Shown here: positions 1-11,055 of the stretch, in pieces
Numbering within the stretch: position 1 is the stretch's first letter
How the letters are laid out: the number at the start of each line of letters is the position of its first letter
Assembly: GCA_023053545.1 (NCBI GenBank)
Contig: JAKZAN010000005.1
Coordinates: 10,478,001 to 10,542,000, forward strand
DNA from: Lepidurus packardi
Taxonomy: Eukaryota; Arthropoda; Branchiopoda; Notostraca; Triopsidae
DNA length: 64,000 nucleotides
Reading direction: 5' to 3'
Program-made: the position numbers and the translations under genes
The notes under the pieces: model-generated
What the model was told of the DNA's origin: nothing
The model's input: the letters and a program-made list of their open reading frames with translations, nothing else
Databases searched by the model: none

Positions 1-67
1 CTCACAAAGAAACTCTGCTAAACTATTTTGGAGAAAAAATCGAAAAAAAGAAGAAAAAAAAACTTAC

Positions 68-3000
68 AAAGTAAGTGTCTCTTTCCACTCGGGATTCAAG
101 CAAGCCTTAATGGTTTTGGTTTTCTTTTTCACATTATCCGTATCAGGAATAAGACGCGCTTTGACGTACGGATCGGAGAGTCCATTGGGATCCATGGGAA
201 TCAAGTTTTTGCCTTGACGCACTATCAAAACACAATAAATTCGCCATTAACTTCCCCTATATCATATTGTCCCACACAATAACCAAAATTCTAAACGTTG
301 TCAAGAAAGGAAATGATTTTCTCCATATTTCCAAAGTTTAACTCATCTTTTACTCAAATTATTCTTTAAAATCATGCCATATTATCCCAAAAGTCTCAAA
401 TTGGCAACGCGACACAAAGACTCGACACAACAACTCGACAAAAGGACTCTGCGTACCCGACACAAGGACGCCGGCCCCCGACAGAGGGGCGCCATGCCCA
501 TAATCTTTCAAGGGACAAATAGAGTTTTGAGTTTAAAACGTCTCTGCTCATTGGTTAAGTAGAAACGACACTAGAAAGTGCTTAAGCCGTGTTAAAAAAT
601 ACGTCACAAGGTTATGTTAGGTTTGGTTAGGCCAGGCGTCCTTCTGTCGGGGTCCGGAGTTCTTGTGACGTATTTTTTTAATGCGGCTTAAACACTTTCT
701 AATCTTGTAGGAACTTAATCAATGAGCAGATACTTTTTAAACTCGACATTCTTGGTCCCTTAAAAGATTATGGACCTGGCGTCCTTCTGTCGGGGCCCGG
801 CGTCCTTGTGTCGGGTACATTGAGTCCTTTTGTTGAGTCGTTCTTCTGTATACTTTCCATTAAATTGTATGCTGTATTCGAAATTTTATAGTTACTATTT
901 TTTTTAATTAATTTTTTACCTTCAAGCGTAAGTTTATCACGCGTACAGGAAATCTTGAGTTCCATTCTTCCTCGGCGCTCGGTATGGTCACATCCACACA
1001 AGTTAGGCACGCTAATTTGGCACCGTTTGTGCACATTCATATCGCACGCTAAAGATCAAAAGTTTCTTTGGTTGGGATAAAGCTTTACAAAAACAATAAC
1101 CAAAAAAGAGCACACAATTCCCCACAAGAAGTTTAGCAAAAAAGCCAAGCATTAAAATTCCCCCCAAAGAAATGATCACAAACGCAAAGGAAGACGTTAG
1201 CTTTAACGCTACTAGGTATCCACGTAAGCGAACCAAATTTTATTCATGTTTTATATTCAGCAAAAAAATAATAAAAAAACTAACTTTTGCATCGAAATCC
1301 TTGTTTAAGAACACCGTAAAGCATAGAGCCACAATGGTCGCAGAAGGTGGGAGAAGAATAAGTGTGTTCTTCCCATGAATGGGACACTAACGTAGCCTTT
1401 TTTTGGGATGAGATGCAATTTTATCAACGCCCCCAGAAAATATAAATAAATAAAAAATGCAATCAAGCGACACATAAATATAAATGTAACAAATACGAAG
1501 CAAAACATAAAAAACGCCAATTGAGAGGATTAAGGAGAGGGAAAAAAAAGGAAAGAAAAAACCCCAAAGAAATTGGATTAGATTCAGTAAGATTTTTTTT
1601 TTATCAAAGTACAAGTCCATATGGTATTAGTAAACGAACAACTGACACTTTTGAATGATTTATTATGTTTAGGATTATTTAGAGTAATAAGAGAAATTCA
1701 AATGCCCAGAAACGTGGACCCAACATTGGTGCGAGGATGTTCAAGTACCCAGAGATAGGTTAAGAATGTTAGTAACAAAAAAAAAAAGTTGAAGAAATTG
1801 TGTTGTTGCATAGGGTTTTTAAGTCCAAGCCAAAATGCATCCACTGTGAGATGTTTGTTTAAAGATTCAAAAAGAAAACAGTCCAGAAAGCAAGGGTTAT
1901 TTTGTGTTCTGAGCCCCATGGCAAGAAAGAAAGACAAACGATTTTTGAAGGCTGAAGAAGGCAGTTTTGTGGTAAATGCTGACATTTTTTTTTTTACCTT
2001 CACATTGCATGCCTTGGTGAATGACGCCATAGAGTAAAGAACCACAATGGTCGCAGAAGGCGGGGCTGCTGTAGGAATGAACGCGAAACTTGTGGGTCGT
2101 CCGTGAATCCTAACAGGGGCTTATTATGTTTCTTTTTCATACTTTCTTTCTCTTTTCGCGTATCTTTTATCCAATATTTTTGCAAAGGAGAGGGTTTTTT
2201 TTGCGAAGGAAAGCTCTCGGAAAACTACAAGCAGAGGCTTTAGCTTTCTTTTGCATTTTTTCCCCATGGAGAACACGGAATATATTCATATTCCTTGAGT
2301 AAATAGTGAAACCATTTGGTTACAGCTGTGAAAAGCGCGACAGGGTAGCCCCAGGCGTTTACGGTCCTCGTTGAGGGGACATAACGTTCGGTGGAGACCC
2401 CAGCTGGGGCCCCAGGCCATACTGTGGGACCCTTGGGGGCACTACTCCCTGTCTCCGCCTTTCCCTCCTTCCTTTTTGTCTCATTTTTCGTTCAGAGTTA
2501 TATTTCTCTTTTACACATCAACCAAGCCTATCTACCTTGCACCCCCTCGTACCTTAAAGCGCCGCCCACCTGATATGTAAAGGGTCAAGGCATGAGAGAA
2601 CAAGAGTTAGTTTGCTGCCCCTCCGCGCCTTGTAGGAGAATCAATTTGGATCACCCTGGAGCGCATTTAAATAAGTTTATGGTGTCACCATCTATGGTAA
2701 ACTTGGGAACTGTCAAGAGAAAAATTGGCTAGAACGAAAATTGTTTTCCATTTTTTGTTTACGTTTCGGTGTTTCCCCTAACCCTCCCTAAGCTACTGTG
2801 TTATTTTTAGGTAACCTGACAGGAATAAGTTCCATTTCCCGAAACGATAGCGAATTTTTTCTTATTCTTAAAAGACTAGACGGAAAGTTTACATAAGGTA
2901 TAAGGACCTGATCGGTTCCCTGTGACGTCACATTGGCCCTCACGCTTAGTGGAGCAGAAAGGTGAGCATGAAAGGAATCGAATTTTACTGTACGCATTCG

Positions 3001-6000
3001 TCTCCATGAATTTTAAAATGCGAATGGCAAGCTATTCTAGGCGCTCATTGAACGTAAGTTATTCCTTTTTAGGTGCACTCAGTGAAATAACCAACAAAAA
3101 AAGTTTAGTACCATTGCTGTCACGGCTCAATTGGCCTCCTACGTTAACATTCATCGTTTTCGTTCACCTACAGCCATTTCCCCCTGCCACCGTGATAAAT
3201 TAGTCCCAATTCAACTCCCCAAAATAGAACGATGTATAATTCTATCGCTAAACAATTCCACATTCCTCTAATGTCGTGGGCATAAAGGTCAAAGTCACAT
3301 GATAGGTTTAAAACCATGTCTAGCAAACGTCCGATTTTATCTCTCTGTGAAGAGATAAATTCTCTTGTCAAAAGGATAACAAAGCAAACAGAGTACAATA
3401 CAACTTTCGATCCAACTTATTTGTTTTTTAAAAGTAAAAAGCACGGAAGAAGTGAGTGTATAAATACAACTCCACAACCAGGCTGTCCCACTGAGCTGCC
3501 TTCCCCTTATTAGCTGCCAGTTCACAAGTAGCCTCACAATGCCAATTGCCCAGGTTTTTGGCACAAAAGCTTATATTTAGCCAAACAATCCTGCTGGCGT
3601 ACAATCAATACTAGTTGTATGCAACTTGGCATCTTGTGGTAGACCTCTCATGTATTCTTAACGGCTTTCGGGCAAGATTTTCAACTTGTTCTCCTTAAAA
3701 AAATATGAATAAAACTGCTTCCTTTTTTCTTAGCTTTAGGGGTACAAGACGTCTCATTATCCGGGTACATCCTTTTAAAACTCGTTAAATGTGTGCCGTC
3801 TTTCGTTATAGGTGTATCACGATGTACCACGCTTCTTTGCTTCTCTACAAAGTTTAGCTTCAAAATGGAATCAATAATCTGGTGGTTTTTGTCCGTCCAC
3901 AAGGAAGTTTGGGGAAAGCCTTGCATGATACCGAAATTCAGCCGACCGGCCTTTTACTGCTCCGCGCGAAAAAAGCCTCGATAGATAGTACACGCTAGCT
4001 AATATCCCGCCACCCTATTGGTTCGCACGCCAGCAACCCTTCTTACGAGAGCTCCTATTGGCCGACGAAGGAAGCTTGCTTCAAATCTACCCCAAACTTG
4101 TGCAAATTCAATTTCTAAGCCCAAAAAAGGCTCCAATTTATGTGCAGTTCAGTACACTTTGTAGTTCAAAGCAGGCTTAGTGAGACAAAGCACAGGATTT
4201 CACCCCAACAACAGTTGTATCAGTCAAGCCCAGCCTTTTGCTTAACACAAGAAGTTAGGAACTTCCGCGTAAGGGCAAAAGGATTTGAAACTGAACGTAT
4301 ATTTTACGTACAGGAGCTTTATTATATTCTTACGAGGCACGCTATTATGCTCCATGCCATTTCAGAAGTCAAAAACAAGATTTCCTTTTTATTTATATGG
4401 ATATACAACGGTACTGGAGGCGGACTGGGAAAACCTTGTAAGCTCTTTTGAGATACCACATCCATCATGTTTCTCTCGTCCTCAACGCGGAATAAAAGGA
4501 ACGTGACACCTCGAACCCTGCCAAGTTCCCCATCAATTCCTACAGGCTTTCGCAAGACGGAAATCACACACGACTTGTTTCGCGCTTAATCGATATCAAT
4601 TTCCCGCAAGGCAGAATCCCCTTTTCCAATACTGTCCCTTTTTCACTCCAATACTCGGTCCTAACAACACTTGCTGATCACAAAATCCCAACATGCAGCA
4701 GTACCTCTGACTTGACAAATTCACGAAAAAGAAAACCACTTTTTACAAACTGTAATAGCCTTTGACGTACCCTCACACCGTCAGAACTGATTTTTCTTTT
4801 TTCTTTTTTTACAAAATACATTTTTCAAACAACCGATTCTATTTTGACCTTAAAGTTCCAAGGTCCTGCAAAAAAAACTTCTTTTATCTGCAGTAATGAA
4901 ATCCATAAGATCGGGATTAGAAACTTGTAGAGTATCATCAAAATTTTGCCGTAATTCAAAGCAGAAATGTGCTCCCAAGTTCCAGACAGAAATTAACGCA
5001 GAAATGGGTAAAGCTGGAACCGAAATTTGCCACAGAACTTCGCAAAACACGAAGCAGAAAATCATCGCAGGCTTTTGTAAGAGGCAAGTGAAGATGACGA
5101 TTCTGGTGAAATTGCTCAATGCTGTAACTACGCCGTTTGTAGGCACCCAAAATCTTTCAACAGTCGTCAAAACGGCGTTAAAAATCTGTACTTTTAAAAA
5201 CGCCTCTTTCTCTCACCAAATTACTTGGGTGTGAATACAAAACCTCCCCCCTTTCTTCTTTGCATCCGCGTTTTGCTTTTACTAACTGCAACAAGGCATA
5301 AAAACCTTCCTATAGAGATGCAAGCGCTCTTTAACTTGTGCTTATGCTGCCTCAAGCTTTTGCTGCTGCATCGATCGCCAGGTTCTCTTCCCAAAGGATT
5401 TATTACAGTTCTGCCTGTCCCAGCAACTCCTTCCTCAACCCCGAGAGGACTCAAAGTCAACGAGGAAACGCTCGCGCAACTACTCATAAAATAAAGGTGA
5501 AACACTAAAACGATCATTCGTTTTTTTATACCATACGGCACTGCCCGGAAAAGCCGTCAGTATGTTTACCAATAACCTTCTTTGCAATCTCCTAATTCAT
5601 TTTTTTACGTATTTTTGGATCTCACTTTAGTCACAACCTAAATTATAGATCATTGCGCGAATTCCAGATCTTCTTGACAGAATCCAAGTTTTATGGACAC
5701 TATTGCGACCATAAGATCATCAATAAAAAAGTAATTGCTTTCCGACCCTCTGAAAGTACTAAATTGACTTCACCTGGAGAAAGCTCGAAAACTCGTACGA
5801 AAATGCGGCAAAAATAGACATGGATCCATGTCTATTCTTCCAATTTTTCTCCTTTAAAAAGTTTTTTGTTTACGAGTGACGAAGAAGAATTAACATTTAC
5901 GAACGAAGCCATATTTCTCGCTTTTTAATGTATTCCTGATCAAGATACTTGTATGCCTAAAGATAGTAATGTCCCACAGGGAAAGCAGATCCTAAACAGG

Positions 6001-9000
6001 ACCCTTGTTGTTCCTTATTTGCTACCTGGCGTGAAGCAAACAACCGTAATTAAAGCAGACTAAGCGTTTTTTGGAGTACATAAAGCATGCCAAGTTGCCA
6101 AGGTTATGGCTTGACATTTCCACAGAATCTAGAGCATCTGTACAGGCTGACCAAATTGTTCTCCCTCGATCTTCCATTTTCCTTTGCTCCTATCTTATAT
6201 CCAACACCCACAATCGGTTTTCTTTCTTCTCGCTAACAACTCGTGCTATAGCGACCCACGCACACGGACAAAGAAAAGGTTGTGGATGTGCTCTTAAGGC
6301 ACACAACAACTTCTTTCCAGGGCTATCATCCTCCCACGTTTCATCACACCTTCCCAAAACTAACATAATTAGACATTTCTATACTTACATCCGAATCGAC
6401 ACCTTTGTCTGCACCGGGGCAGGTAAACGAAACATATTCGTGGCATCGTTTATGCACCACAAAACTGCAAACTAAATCAAAACAACAAAATAAGTTCAAA
6501 AATTACATTAATAGCATTTCACATCCTTTGAAACATCATAGGACATAGCATCAACAAGTGGCATTGGTTGCCTCCCCTCAGCACAACACAAGCCACGCCT
6601 CCTAATCTAATAGTGCTGTGACTAGCTCAATGTATTTTGGAAAGAGGCCAATTCCAAATAATTTGGATTAGTATTGATCCCCGTATAGTACAGTATACTC
6701 TGGGGCTAATTAGCCTCGGATGAAATGACACCTTCAGGACCATATAATCCATAGCCTGAAAGTTAATGAATTCCGCAAGGTTATCTGAATCGCAAAACGA
6801 ACAACAGTAGTAAGCTCTCAAAGTTTACTGTACTGGTCTAGTAATTTGATTAACGTTTCAGTTAACTGCCGTTTAATATAAAATAGAGTTTAAGGACTTA
6901 CTTTGGCACTGGTATCCTTGCTTTCCAAACCCCCTATAAAGAGAAAAAATAGAAAAAAAAGTCTTAGAACATTTCCAAATAGAATGTAACAATATTCGAT
7001 TACATACATAATTAAGCAAGCATTTATTTAGTTATTCAAGCGAACTATCTCCGGAGAAAGAAATCTTCCATCACTCATTATAGTTTAATCAGAGTTTAGT
7101 ACGGAATTGTATTATGATTAGGGTCGCTAAGTGCAAGCCTTAACCCGTGCATTTGAACCTAGCCCGTCAAACGGGTAGAAGGAAATAAATTAACGTAAAG
7201 AAACACGCGCTAATTAGGTCTCTGGTATATGTATTATTCCTCGAGACCAAGAATAGATATTTTCGAGAGAACATCATTGCAAGAGCTGCCAGGCTGCTTA
7301 TTACTGAAGCGGATTATTCCCTTTCGATTTTCTTCGACGGATTAGAACGAACTAATCGAACGGTTTCAACGAAGCATAACCAAGTGTTATAAAATTATTT
7401 ATAACTTCTCTACCATCTCGAGACATTTTAGGTTTGTAAAAGTACGTAATTACGAAACTTCCAACAGCTTCCATTTGCCCCCGTACATAGAATGGATGCG
7501 TGGGTTTTGGAAAAAAAAATTAGAACTACAATGTCAGGCGCAACCTTTCGGAATTAGGGAGCTCAAAACTAGAACGGGTTTATTAGAAACTTTTAAGATA
7601 TTTTTTGGCTTCTCAAATGTCCTAGTTCACTTCAATTTGGCTAAATTGATTCCCCGCCGTACTAAAAATGTCCTAAGCAAGTTGCTGGGCGCGAATCTAC
7701 CAATCTCTTAGAGTTTTAGCTTCCAAGTTAGTCGCCTTCCACATCCATTTTTTTCGTTTTCTCATAAAACAGCGTTTAAAATCCCAAACACGTGTGCAGT
7801 TCACTGCTGACTTCCTAAACAAAATGGCGTCTGCATGTGGCGCCAAATTTGAAATCTAGACGCAACGAGAGGAGATTCTGTATTAAAACAAGGAATATTC
7901 AGCAAAAAGTCGAAAGTTTGGTGACGTCCGTAACCCAAACGCTTGACATATACCCAATTTGCTTGACCAACTGCGGGGCATGAAACTTTTCCAGTTTGTC
8001 TTCGGCTGACGTAAATTGAAACCTATGTCAACACCAGCAACAGGACATGTTGTCAGGCTACACTCCAAGTCCCTCTTTCCCCCCGTCTCTTCTTATTTAT
8101 CTATATAAAGAATTAATGATCGTCATTCCACAACACTCTGACGTCGTTTATCCTTAAACATCACCCCTACCTTAACTGTAAGGAACAAAAACAAAACCAA
8201 AAAAGTGGCTTTATCACACAATCGGTGCGATTACCTGACAAACAAGCTCAATGTTCTACTATCATCCACTACGAAAATAAAAAAGAAAGCAGAATCGCCC
8301 GTGGGAAACTATCTACATTCATAACTTGTTTTGACCGTCCAAAAAATCCAATTAAGCTTCATAAATTCTTCAAGGAAAAGCCTGTGGATCAGAAACCTGT
8401 AACTTTTCAAACTTTCAAAGCAAAGCACCGCATTCAAAGGCTAAGGCGATGCAACAAAGCAATTAATCACTATATAGTAGAACAAAACCTTCGCGGGGTA
8501 GCTTGAGGTGGCCCGACAGAAAAGTATTTAATGAGAGAAAATAAGGATGCGGGTAGAAATTTCCAACTAGAAAGTTCGGGAAGACAGGTTTGTTTCCATT
8601 TTTTTTTAAATTTACGTTAAAAAAGTTGCGCAGAATGAGTTTCAGTTGTCGAAACCGAATCAAAGGAAGGCCACCATGTGTCCTAGAGATATAGAACGTT
8701 CGTACTCCCTAAACCTACTTCACACAGGGCTTTCACGCGGTTTTGTCACGCGCTGCGATCAGCAGATAAAGCTTTGGGGCCAAATTTGAACATGAAGGTT
8801 TAAAAAAAAAAAAAAAAATATTGAAAAGTAAAGGACGATAATTCGACCACAAATCCGATACTAATTCAGAAACTTCAGAAGTGCCTTTCCAATGTGTAAG
8901 TTTAAGAGGTTGGAAAAGCTTGGGGAAAGGGGTCAAACCCAATCGCTAACAATTTTTGGCTTAAAACTGTTCAAATAACTTGGGCTCTTCGACGTTATAA

Positions 9001-10582
9001 ACAATAACGTTCCGATCTTTTACGTTTCCCTAATTTCCCTACCAAGAAAGTTGAACATTGTGGCAACCTATAAAGCAGAATTTCCCTCGTTCTATCGGAT
9101 TCGACCCTAACTAGTTAATTGGCTTTGGCTAGACTGGGTGTGGGTTTTGCCGTCAGTGGTTTCATGGAAAAACTACAGAGAAAACAACTCCCGAACTGTT
9201 TTGCTTTGTCCGAAACACGCAATTAAGGATTCCAAGAATAGATTCATGCCACATTCAAATAAAGAGTTTTGTTTGTTAATGAAATGTATTAGCTAACTTT
9301 CGCACGTCGTCTTATGATTTTACTTTTAGGAAATAACGTCCTTTCCATTGGTCTTGTCCCTTGTACGTACTTCCGCCTTTGGCAGTTATTCTGTAAAAAA
9401 AAGGTACTAAAAAACCACAAACTGACATAGTATATGTATCAGCGTCAGTCTCTACTTTGAAGTAGCTAAAAAGTGGGGCAAGCACACATAAATGATTTGG
9501 ATATAGCCCGAGTCCTTTTTTAAGAACCTGATCAATTTTAAAATACGTGTAACGAAGTTGTATTCCCTTGGTGGCCAATCATGTGTCATACTTCTATTTC
9601 TAGTTCTCAGCGAGGAATTAAAAGGAAATAAAAAATACTAGAACGTTATAAGATCCTGGATATTATTTTGTCTTAATACATTAGAAGTTCGAAATAAGAC
9701 ATAATACGCATGTTATACTTAAGAATTTTTGACAATTAAGTTTTTGACAACTAAGTTTTGTAACGCTATTAGACCCAAAGTCGAAAACTCGAATGACATG
9801 GACTGTTTAGAAACTCGAGCCTCTCTAGGCCTACGCTTGCCTCGTTTTCTTTGGGAAGGTTAACAAACATTCATTTACTAAGACCAACAGTTGTCAATAC
9901 AACGCTAACCTCTAAAGAAGCAAATGGTTCGTTCCCTTATTATTTATGCAAGATTCCCTGGGCATTAGAAAGATCTAGCTCACGAATCTTTTCACATTTA
10001 ATTTAAATAGAACTTCAAAAATGTAATAGAAACAAAAATGAAGATTAAATTCCTAGGAAATTTTGTTTCGCGTGTGAAATTTTAGATAATTTTGGTCGGT
10101 TGTTTAAACACTTCTATATGTTTCCCTTGTTGTAGCGATGCGAGTATTTTCTATGTATGTTTTCTTAGGATTCGAACAGCTTGCTCGTTGCTTCTTGCAT
10201 AAATAATGAGAGACTCCTGCATCTGCTTCTCAGGGGTTTCATTGTTTCCTGGGGTTTCGTATTGTCACGTTCTCGACAATGAAACTTGGGAACTCAAACG
10301 TTCCCTAACAACTAAAAGACGCCAAATAGGGTTATAAGGAATTATAATAAGGCTCGAGCAAGAGCAGACGAGCAAATAAGCTTACCAGATGAAGTCCTTG
10401 CAATGCGAGCAGAATGTGGGTTGCTTGAAGAACCGGGGAATGAACTTATGGTCTTTCACGACATAGACATTTTTCTTCTTTAACGCTCCTTTGCGTCCAC
10501 GTTGCTTTAACCCGAACAAAGTATTTAAATCACCAGTGCCTGGCCCATCGTCAATCGACGGCATCTTCTCGTCGTCCGCCAT
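68..10582 (-). CDS. Classical protein kinase C, 5' part (C1A, C1B, start of C2); catalytic part off the left edge
   Basis: Diacylglycerol/Ca2+-regulated Ser/Thr kinase of the PKC alpha/beta type. Exons read on the minus strand: 10582-10386 (starts [13 protein letters not shown], then [20 protein letters not shown]), 6933-6902 (32 nt, [10 protein letters not shown]), 6471-6389 (83 nt, [14 protein letters not shown] then CPG), 2109-1998 or 1396-1285 (two alternative 112-nt exons), 1048-920 ([10 protein letters not shown] and [11 protein letters not shown]), 221-68 (C2: [16 protein letters not shown]). All junctions are GT-AG and phases close. The pseudosubstrate RKGAL and the Cys/His zinc ligands of both C1 fingers are present. 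The order C1A-C1B-C2 marks a classical PKC; novel and atypical forms differ. The start was chosen because family members begin MAD just before the pseudosubstrate. The gene runs off the window in C2, so kinase-domain identity is inferred from the family. Introns are long and carry several repeats. Confidence 0.95.
427..846. repeat. Large imperfect foldback (inverted-repeat) element in a PKC intron
   Basis: The left arm (about 427-610) and right arm (about 662-846) are reverse complements over nearly their whole length. Paired examples are TCTGCTCATTGGTTAA (left) with TTAATCAATGAGCAGA (right), and a 38-nt block at 571-609 with 663-701. The motif GTCCTTCTGTCGGGG recurs in the centre and right arm, and its complement is in the left arm. 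The centre also holds TTAGG-like words. It lies wholly in the intron between the exons at 221 and 920. A non-autonomous foldback/MITE-type element is the simplest reading. I found no coding capacity or clear target duplication. Confidence 0.75.
1285..1396 (-). other. PKC alternative exon B: second version of the first half of C1B
   Basis: Also exactly 112 nt with the same phases. It encodes [20 protein letters not shown] followed by [17 protein letters not shown], and joins in frame to 1048-920 giving C-K-T-C-D-M-N. All zinc ligands, the YSSP turn, YG and QG are kept, while the N-terminal strand (HKFRV in exon A, HSWEE here) and HQGMQ (KQGFR here) differ. There is no stop or frameshift, so it does not look decayed. 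Its acceptor (aaaaaaag) lacks a nearby pyrimidine tract and its donor is gttagt, which fits a weak, regulated exon. Inclusion of both exons would shift the frame, because 224 nt is not a multiple of 3. Use in mRNA is inferred. Confidence 0.8.
1998..2109 (-). other. PKC alternative exon A: first half of C1B
   Basis: A 112-nt exon between a tag acceptor and a gtaaaa donor, phase 0 in and phase 1 out. It encodes [20 protein letters not shown] followed by [17 protein letters not shown]. It carries the His and the first two Cys zinc ligands (H-x12-C-x2-C), the conserved Pro and the QG of the ligand-binding fold. It joins in frame to the exon at 1048-920, giving C-E-A-C-D-M-N-V-H. It is closer to the usual family sequence than exon B and is probably the default form. 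Confidence 0.9.
3681..3926 (-). CDS. Small open frame downstream of paired CCAAT boxes, inside a PKC intron (uncertain)
   Basis: An 81-codon frame beginning with a real ATG ([16 protein letters not shown]) on the PKC strand. No family is recognised and there is no signal peptide or membrane segment. It is reported only because two CCAAT boxes lie 91-135 bp upstream on the same strand. It has no evident splice donor to PKC exon A. It may equally be a chance frame. Confidence 0.2.
   Translation of the reverse strand: MQGFPQTSLWTDKNHQIIDSILKLNFVEKQRSVVHRDTPITKDGTHLTSFKRMYPDNETSCTPKAKKKGSSFIHIFLRRTS
4017..4061 (-). promoter_or_regulatory. Two CCAAT boxes exactly 40 bp apart
   Basis: ATTGG at 4017-4021 and 4057-4061 reads CCAAT on the minus strand, in a locally more GC-rich patch than the surrounding intron (GCGCG nearby at about 3962). 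The arrangement resembles an NF-Y type promoter. It could be an internal PKC promoter or the promoter of the small frame at 3926-3681. This is inference from motif spacing only. Confidence 0.3.
5813..5836. repeat. Perfect 24-bp palindrome
   Basis: AATAGACATGGA is followed directly by its exact reverse complement TCCATGTCTATT with no spacer. It lies in the PKC intron between the exons at 6389 and 2109. No function is assigned. Confidence 0.85.
6934..10385. other. First PKC intron, 3.45 kb, nothing else seen
   Basis: AT-rich sequence between the first exon and the 32-nt exon. It contains no open frame that resembles a protein, no tRNA-like box pair, and only simple A-tracts (for example near 8800). 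Confidence 0.6.
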
Positions 10583-11055
10583 CTTCAAGAATCCCAAACT
10601 CTCTACCTGCCTAACTACCACCCTTCTGTGAACACTTCTGGCAAAGCCAGGCGGTTCCGGACTTGCTAGGCCTGCGCAAGTCTTGACGGCTCACCCCACC
10701 CTAGCTCCACCCATCGCTCCTTTGCTTGAAAGCGGAAAACGCGGGTCGGATTGAGCTCCTGCCCGAACTCTCGACGGCCGTTCGGCATCTTATACCGCGT
10801 TCCACTGGCTGCACTGGTGCGATATTTTTGGTACTCTTGCTATGTAGCGATGAAGCGATAACACAAACTGAGAGCCAAAACTATTGCACCAGTGCAGCCC
10901 TATAAACTGCAGAGGAAGTGAGTAACTATTTCGAAAAGCGGATATGGACCTGTAATGCGGTTTCAGAGCCAAACAAAATGTTTTCTTAATCCTTAAATGT
11001 AAACAAGTACACGGAATACATTGGAAAGTGAGTTAGGAACTGTTGTGATACTAAA
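10583..11055. promoter_or_regulatory. Bidirectional promoter region between PKC and DCTN5
   Basis: The two start codons are 473 bp apart and point away from each other, so both promoters and 5' UTRs must lie here unless non-coding exons are further off. The part next to PKC is GC-rich. The middle holds a hairpin-forming inverted repeat (10807-10899). Confidence 0.6.
10807..10899. repeat. Inverted repeat within the PKC/DCTN5 divergent promoter
   Basis: GGCTGCACTGGTGCGATA at 10807-10824 is the reverse complement, with one mismatch, of TATTGCACCAGTGCAGCC at 10882-10899. The inner flanks also pair partly (tttttggtactcttg against caaactgagagccaaaa), so the hairpin stem is longer. It may be a small MITE or a regulatory cruciform. 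Confidence 0.75.
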
